Source: Kmv34 sp964524965
Lineage (GTDB): Bacteria; Aerophobota; Aerophobia; Aerophobales; B3-G15
Direction of reading: 5' to 3'
Length of the DNA stretch: 9,943 nt
Assembly: GCA_964524965.1 (NCBI GenBank)
Contig: CAZGDY010000059.1
Coordinates: forward strand, 1-9,943
The notes beneath the pieces are model-generated. The model saw only the letters and a list, made by a program, of their open reading frames with translations, ran no database searches and had not been told where the DNA came from. Position 1 is the stretch's first letter; each line of letters starts with the position of its first letter. A program made the translations under genes and the position numbers. Shown here one piece after another: positions 5,873-9,943 of the stretch.

Positions 5873-8242
5873 TTACTCAATAAAATTAAAAGTCCATTCC
5901 GGCTCTTCCGGAGGGTTAGAAATTAGTAACTCTCTCCATTCCTTGTCTGTAAGTCGGTCTTTCATTGGCTGTTTAAATTCGTAGTAACTCATAACAGGTC
6001 CGGTGCCAATAATAATTCTGTCGTCGGGGAGTTTATAGGCAACAACTATTAATTTAACGTAACCAATACCTTCTTCCAGCACACTTTTGGTATTACTATC
6101 GGTATGAACGTCTGAGATTATTGTTGTTTTTTTTGCTTTGTCCTCAACCTCTGCTATAGTTTCATTTAAAATTTCTCCAAAATTTTCAATAAATTCATAA
6201 TCGCCTTGAGCGAGCTTTTCATTCTCCAATTCTTTTTTGGAAATTTCAACTAATCTCTCTAAAATTTTCTCTAAACTTTCTAATCTATGCTTTGCTGAAT
6301 TGTTCAGGATATTCATTTTCTCAAGACCTTTCGTGCTCATTTTAGTCAAGGCTAATAATTTATTATAAAACATAGGAACAGGTTCAACATATCCCACAAC
6401 TGGTTTTTCTGGTGGAGGAAGAATACCTCTTTCTAACATTGTATAACTTTGTTTGGCATATAAAATTGTATCATGCCGTAACTCGCTCCATGAGGCTAAA
6501 GCAGTAGTTAATTCTTTATCCTGCCATGCTTTGGTTTGCATGAATGTTGGGTAACCAGCATCAAACGCTGTTAACAAAGGCTTTAGGGCGTGAAGCCATG
6601 CCCAGTAAAGATTTTTATTCCAATCATTTTCATTGAATTTTAAAAATTCAGTTTCTAATTTTTTATAGGCCTCATCGTATTTTTTGTAATTTGAATCCCC
6701 CAATTCATTCAGCAGCTCCTGAGCTCTTTTAGAACCAAGCATTGCCATTACATCTAAGCCTCTGGGAAATCCTCTGATAGATCTTCCAGCGCCAGAGATA
6801 ACGCAGGTAAATACTTGACTACAATGCTTATCGCCTGAATAAACATCAGTATAAACACCAACTAAATTAGAAAAAATATAAGAATCAGGAATGAATTTTT
6901 GGCCCATCAATCTAAACCCTTTTGTTTTTTTTAAGCATTGATTGGCCTGCTTCAAGGTAAAAGGTGGGTTTATTCCGCAATCACCTGTTCCACCAAATAT
7001 TTTTGGAGGCCTGTATTCGGCTAATTTTACTTTTAGCTTTTCTATGTTTTTTTCAGTTAAATCATTTAAATCAAATCCTTCTTTGAGAATAAAGTTCATT
7101 GCTTCAAGATATTCATACGGTCCTAAATCATCGGATAAACCAACATAAAAAGCAGTTACTGAATAAATTTTATCCCATTTGTCTTTTATTTCTTGACTTT
7201 CTGCAAATTTTAAGGTAATTAAGCTCGCTTGCATTGTTTGGATTTTAGCATCATAAGTTGAAATAAGAGCTTCTTCATTAAATTGGTTAGTTTCTCCCGG
7301 TGATATGTCCTTTGTTCCTTTGAGTAGCATACTCATTCTACCATACCACATAAAGGCTTTAAAATAATTTTTTAACTTTTCTGACCGCGTATAGTGACCT
7401 CGAGGGACATACTGGGAATAGTCTTCTTGGTAAATAAAGATGGGAGATTTTGAAAATCCTTGGTGTTGTCCTATAAGTTGTAGTTCCATTTCTACTTCGG
7501 GTCGAGCTAAATCAGGAACTTCAAAACTATACTTTATCAAATCTTCTTCTTTAAAATAAGCACTGGCTAACCCAGGGTCTTTACATTCCCGTTCTTCTTT
7601 GCATAATTGGTCTTTTTTCGGCTGCAGTAAGCTTAGTCCCACTGCTAAATACGCAACATTTCTCTTTGTTACTTCTTTAAGGTCTCCAGTAGCGTTATTA
7701 TATTTTTCTATTGAATCATCAAATAGTTCTTTATTGATTTCCCATATCTTGTCATAAAACTCTTTTTCTTCAATTTGTCTAAGGGTTTCGTTAAATTGAA
7801 TATGGTAAAGATGCAAAAGAGAATCGGAAGTGATGAAAATAGGTATTTCTCTATCTTTCAAAGTTTTATAAGGTTCGGTAATATACTCTTGTTTTGGATT
7901 GAGACAATTATCAATAACTACGAAACCATTTTTTTTCAAAAGAGTTAATGCTCCAGCGCTAAGAGGAATTTCTTTAGAAAAATCATCAAAATTAGATATT
8001 TTATTTATGGACAAAGGTAAATGGTATTGAGAGGTTTGTAGGGTTATATCTAAAGGGCTCAGGGAATAGTACTTTGTGAAACTTAGTTTTTCTTCTTGAA
8101 TATTAGATAAGCTAATTGGTTTCTTATTTAAGGTGGATGTTTCTTGACTTGATGCTAATTTTTTAATACATCCCCCTCCAAAAATTATTCCGATAACTGA
8201 TGGAATTAAAATTACTAAAACTAAAAGCTTTGTTTTCATCAT
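5873..8242 (-). CDS. DUF3160-family predicted lipoprotein
   Basis: The 789-residue product belongs to the DUF3160 family, large extracytoplasmic proteins of bacteria and archaea with no established function. The N-terminus has two Met, basic residues and a hydrophobic stretch (6-21), then GGGC with Cys25. This is a relaxed lipobox, so the protein is probably lipid-anchored outside the membrane. Family hallmarks seen are TSDSLLHLYH (138-147), a central segment with CSQVFTCVISGAGRSIRGF, KAWQDKELTTALASWSELRHD, DVHTD (711-715), SYYEF (752-756) and DRLTDKEW (762-769). A Glu/Lys-rich probable coiled coil precedes the last block (about 640-700). Several Cys in the mature part fit an oxidising location. 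Start ATG 8242 (ATG ATG) has no Shine-Dalgarno in the preceding 20 bases. The frame is intact, and no neighbour reveals its partner. Confidence 0.9.
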   Translation of the reverse strand: MMKTKLLVLVILIPSVIGIIFGGGCIKKLASSQETSTLNKKPISLSNIQEEKLSFTKYYSLSPLDITLQTSQYHLPLSINKISNFDDFSKEIPLSAGALTLLKKNGFVVIDNCLNPKQEYITEPYKTLKDREIPIFITSDSLLHLYHIQFNETLRQIEEKEFYDKIWEINKELFDDSIEKYNNATGDLKEVTKRNVAYLAVGLSLLQPKKDQLCKEERECKDPGLASAYFKEEDLIKYSFEVPDLARPEVEMELQLIGQHQGFSKSPIFIYQEDYSQYVPRGHYTRSEKLKNYFKAFMWYGRMSMLLKGTKDISPGETNQFNEEALISTYDAKIQTMQASLITLKFAESQEIKDKWDKIYSVTAFYVGLSDDLGPYEYLEAMNFILKEGFDLNDLTEKNIEKLKVKLAEYRPPKIFGGTGDCGINPPFTLKQANQCLKKTKGFRLMGQKFIPDSYIFSNLVGVYTDVYSGDKHCSQVFTCVISGAGRSIRGFPRGLDVMAMLGSKRAQELLNELGDSNYKKYDEAYKKLETEFLKFNENDWNKNLYWAWLHALKPLLTAFDAGYPTFMQTKAWQDKELTTALASWSELRHDTILYAKQSYTMLERGILPPPEKPVVGYVEPVPMFYNKLLALTKMSTKGLEKMNILNNSAKHRLESLEKILERLVEISKKELENEKLAQGDYEFIENFGEILNETIAEVEDKAKKTTIISDVHTDSNTKSVLEEGIGYVKLIVVAYKLPDDRIIIGTGPVMSYYEFKQPMKDRLTDKEWRELLISNPPEEPEWTFNFIE

Positions 8243-8371
8243 AATTATATTGTTTAAATGAATTAGTTATTATATTAATATATCTGATAAAAATTCAAAT
8301 GGCAAAAAGCCCTAAAAAATATATTTATTATCCTTTTTTTTGAGGTATTTTTCAAAATTTTCTAGTGTTTA

Positions 8372-8400
8372 ATTATACTATAAAATTTACTTTTTGTTAA
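8372..8400 (-). promoter_or_regulatory. Promoter for the DUF3160 gene
   Basis: On the minus strand TTAACA (8400-8395; five of six) and TATAAT (8377-8372; perfect) are separated by exactly 17 bases, the best sigma70-type promoter in the window. The transcript would start near 8365, leaving a leader of about 120 bases before ATG 8242. That leader is AT-rich and contains AAAAGGA well upstream but no ribosome-binding site near the start. Confidence 0.6.
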
Positions 8401-8418
8401 GTTTGCAGAGTATAAATA

Positions 8419-8528
8419 GGGGTCAGATTTCAATATTGGAAATTATTTTGGGACATTACTTTGGAATTTTATTAAAAATTACCGATTAAAATAAATTCTT
8501 TAACCATTAAACCTTGGGACCTGATTCC
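8419..8528. repeat. Degenerate inverted-repeat element, possible REP/MITE-like remnant
   Basis: GGGGTCAGATTTC (8419-8431) and GGGACCTGATTCC (8516-8528) are antiparallel complements in 12 of 13 positions when G-T pairs are allowed, and bound about 110 bases. A second GGGACATTACTTTGG lies inside (8450-8464), so TTGGGAC occurs twice. GGGGTCAGA-type and GGGACATTAC-type ends recall, from memory, sequences flanking Y1 (REP-associated tyrosine) transposase genes, whose hairpins tolerate G-T pairs. No transposase is present, so this would be a solo or decayed copy. Confidence 0.4.
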
Positions 8529-8566
8529 ATTATATTGGCTTATTTTCGCTTTTAGGTAACAGTTGC

Positions 8567-8592
8567 TTGACATTATAGAAAAATAATATAAG
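8567..8592 (+). promoter_or_regulatory. Weak candidate promoter for the sensor gene
   Basis: A perfect TTGACA (8567-8572) is followed by TATAAG (8587-8592) but only 14 bases later. TTGCTT at 8563-8568 would give 18 bases with a poorer -35. Either would leave a leader of roughly 185 bases before the GTG at 8782. Confidence 0.25.
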
Positions 8593-8781
8593 AAAGTTGT
8601 GTAAGTCTTTTTATAAGAGTAAATTTTAGTATCTTTATTGAAATATTGGTTATTTGATTCAATAGGGTATTTTCCTAAAGGGAGCTAAAATAATTTCTTG
8701 TTAATGCCAATTTGCTCATTATAACTCTGGAATTGCTCCCCTGCCTATAACTAATAAAATTTATTAAGGGGTAAGTGTGTT

Positions 8782-9943
8782 GTGAAAAAAGAAAAACCCA
8801 AAAAATGGCTTATAGATAAAGAACATCGGGATTTTTTCCAGTTCTCAACTTTTAAAGAAGCCTTAGAAAACCTTAAATCACACGATCATCTATGCCTTAT
8901 TTACGAGACGCCAGAGGAGTGGCGTGCTACTGTTATCCCTTTTCTGTTAATGGGACTGCGAAGAGGTGAGAAGTGTGTGTATATTGCAGATACTCACACA
9001 GCTAATCAAATTCGCAGGTACCTTGATGAAGAAGGCGTAGATACAGCTGTTGTTGAAAATTCAGGACAACTTGTTATTTTACAGCAAAGCGAAGTTTATA
9101 CCAAACAAGGCTCTTTCGATCCTAATAAAGTGGTTACATTTTTAGTCAAAGAGGTTAAAAAGGCAATAACCGAAGGCTATCCTGTGCTTCGGATAACTGG
9201 CGAGATGAGCTGGGTACTTCATAGTTTTCCTGATTCAGAAATAATTTCAGAAGGAATTCTTGAATGCGAAGCAAAAGCTAACCGAGATGTTTTTACCAAG
9301 TACCCCTGTGTTGCTATCTGTCAATATGATCGCTGGAAGTTTAATCCCAAAATTATTAAAAACGCGATTATGACCCACCCTTACTTAATCCGAAGTAATC
9401 ACATCTATCGCAACTCTTACTACATACCGCCTGGGGATCTTCTTGTTAAGGAGTATTCGGAACAAGAGCTAGAACAATGGTTGAACAATATTGAACGGGA
9501 ATTTGAATATAAAAAGGCATTACAAGTATCCGAGGGAAAGTACCGCTTATTAGTGGAAAATGCTAATGAGGCAGTTATCGTGATTCAGGGTGGGATTATT
9601 AAGTTTGTTAATCCCAAAGTGATGCAGCTTACAGGCTATTCGGAAGAAAAGCTCATCTTAAAATCATTTATAGAGTTTATTCACCCCGATGATCGCCAGA
9701 TGGTAATACAGCGCCACCTGAGAAGACTCCAGGGTGAAAATTTTTCCAGATATCCTTTTAGAATCATTGACAAAGAGAGAATCATCAGGTGGATGGAGGT
9801 TAATGCAACTTTAATTGAGTGGGAGGGAAAACCAGCCACTTTAAATTTAATTACAGACATTACCCGCCGCAAAGAAGCCGAGGACGAGATAAAAAAAGTA
9901 AGGGATGATTATCTTGATACAACCAACCTCACTGGTGATATCA
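8782..9943 (+). CDS. MEDS-PAS sensory protein, 3' end outside window
   Basis: The frame is open from GTG 8782 to the window edge, 387 residues. GTG 8782 is the only start-like codon after an in-frame TAA at 8755, and AAGGGG lies about ten bases upstream. Residues 34-222 form a MEDS domain (methanogen/methylotroph DcmR sensory domain): HDHLCLIYETPEEW (34-47), RRGEKCVYIAD (60-70), a middle ITGEMSW (138-144) and CQYDRWKF (180-187). A short helical linker (225-247) leads to a PAS fold with its C-terminal extension (248-366): SEGKYRLLVENANEAVIVI, GYSEEKL, HPDDR and NLITDITRRKEAE. A second PAS probably begins at DDYLDTTNLTGDI (375-387). MEDS domains sense small-molecule or redox cues in regulators and kinases; the output domain (histidine kinase, DNA-binding or other) is not visible. 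There is no signal peptide or membrane segment, so it is likely cytoplasmic. Confidence 0.9.
   Translation, partial: MKKEKPKKWLIDKEHRDFFQFSTFKEALENLKSHDHLCLIYETPEEWRATVIPFLLMGLRRGEKCVYIADTHTANQIRRYLDEEGVDTAVVENSGQLVILQQSEVYTKQGSFDPNKVVTFLVKEVKKAITEGYPVLRITGEMSWVLHSFPDSEIISEGILECEAKANRDVFTKYPCVAICQYDRWKFNPKIIKNAIMTHPYLIRSNHIYRNSYYIPPGDLLVKEYSEQELEQWLNNIEREFEYKKALQVSEGKYRLLVENANEAVIVIQGGIIKFVNPKVMQLTGYSEEKLILKSFIEFIHPDDRQMVIQRHLRRLQGENFSRYPFRIIDKERIIRWMEVNATLIEWEGKPATLNLITDITRRKEAEDEIKKVRDDYLDTTNLTGDI

Larger units (their letters stand above)
8243..8781. other. Gene-free divergent spacer between DUF3160 and sensor genes
   Basis: No coding region is seen. From left to right it holds the DUF3160 leader and promoter (8372-8400), the degenerate inverted-repeat element (8419-8528), a TTGACA box (8567-8572), an ATTGAA/TTCAAT inverted repeat (8637-8642 with 8658-8663), and a 15-base AT-only palindrome TAATAAA-A-TTTATTA (8752-8766) directly before the AAGGGG of the sensor gene. 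The palindrome could be an operator, but its composition makes chance likely. Confidence 0.55.

Noticed and set aside
8244..8249. Perfect TATAAT on the minus strand one base before the DUF3160 start
   Set aside because: Transcription from it would begin inside the start codons, and no -35 lies 17 bases upstream; the 8372-8400 promoter is better.
1..9943. CRISPR array, rRNA, or complete insertion sequence
   Set aside because: No regularly spaced direct repeats, no rRNA motifs and no transposase gene were seen on either strand.

Overview
This is an AT-rich (roughly one-third G+C by eye) bacterial window with strong purine-rich Shine-Dalgarno sites (AGGAGGT, GGAGGGG), sigma70-like promoters and some GTG starts. 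The protein mix is a CPA-type antiporter, a standalone GlcD-type oxidase, a glyoxylate-type aminotransferase, a DUF3160 lipoprotein and a MEDS-PAS sensor. It fits an anaerobic low-GC bacterium, either Firmicutes-like or an uncultured lineage such as Atribacterota. That placement is an inference from gene style only. A run of exactly ten Ns (5778-5787) shows a scaffolded draft or metagenome assembly, so linkage across it is not proven at base level.

Left part (1-2331): the N-terminal third of a cation:proton antiporter runs leftward out of the window from a GTG at 478, behind a leader with several small hairpins. After about 500 bases without a gene come two rightward membrane-protein genes: an 89-residue 2TM-domain protein (985-1254) and a 284-residue protein of unknown function (1477-2331) with an amphipathic, internally repeated N-terminal half and four C-terminal membrane segments.

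Middle (2332-5591): after another gene-poor stretch, a class V PLP aminotransferase of the alanine/serine-glyoxylate type (2960-4147) converges with a GlcD-like FAD oxidase (4191-5591, minus strand). The two stops are 43 bases apart. A plausible joint role is 2-hydroxyacid (for example glycolate) oxidation to the 2-oxoacid, then transamination to glycine, but substrates are not fixed by sequence.

Right part (5592-9943): after the gap, a 789-residue DUF3160 predicted lipoprotein (minus strand) has a good promoter but no obvious Shine-Dalgarno. A 539-base spacer then holds a degenerate inverted-repeat element of about 110 bp. Last comes a MEDS-PAS sensory protein that runs off the right edge.

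The most unusual signal is not a gene. The 2TM gene and the aminotransferase gene, which look functionally unrelated, are preceded by nearly the same leader of about 70 bases (58 of 68 aligned bases identical). It ends in the Shine-Dalgarno site and contains a hairpin whose stem and 16-base loop length are kept in both copies despite base changes. It may be a shared cis-regulatory RNA, an operator or a dispersed repeat, and is the best candidate for something undescribed.
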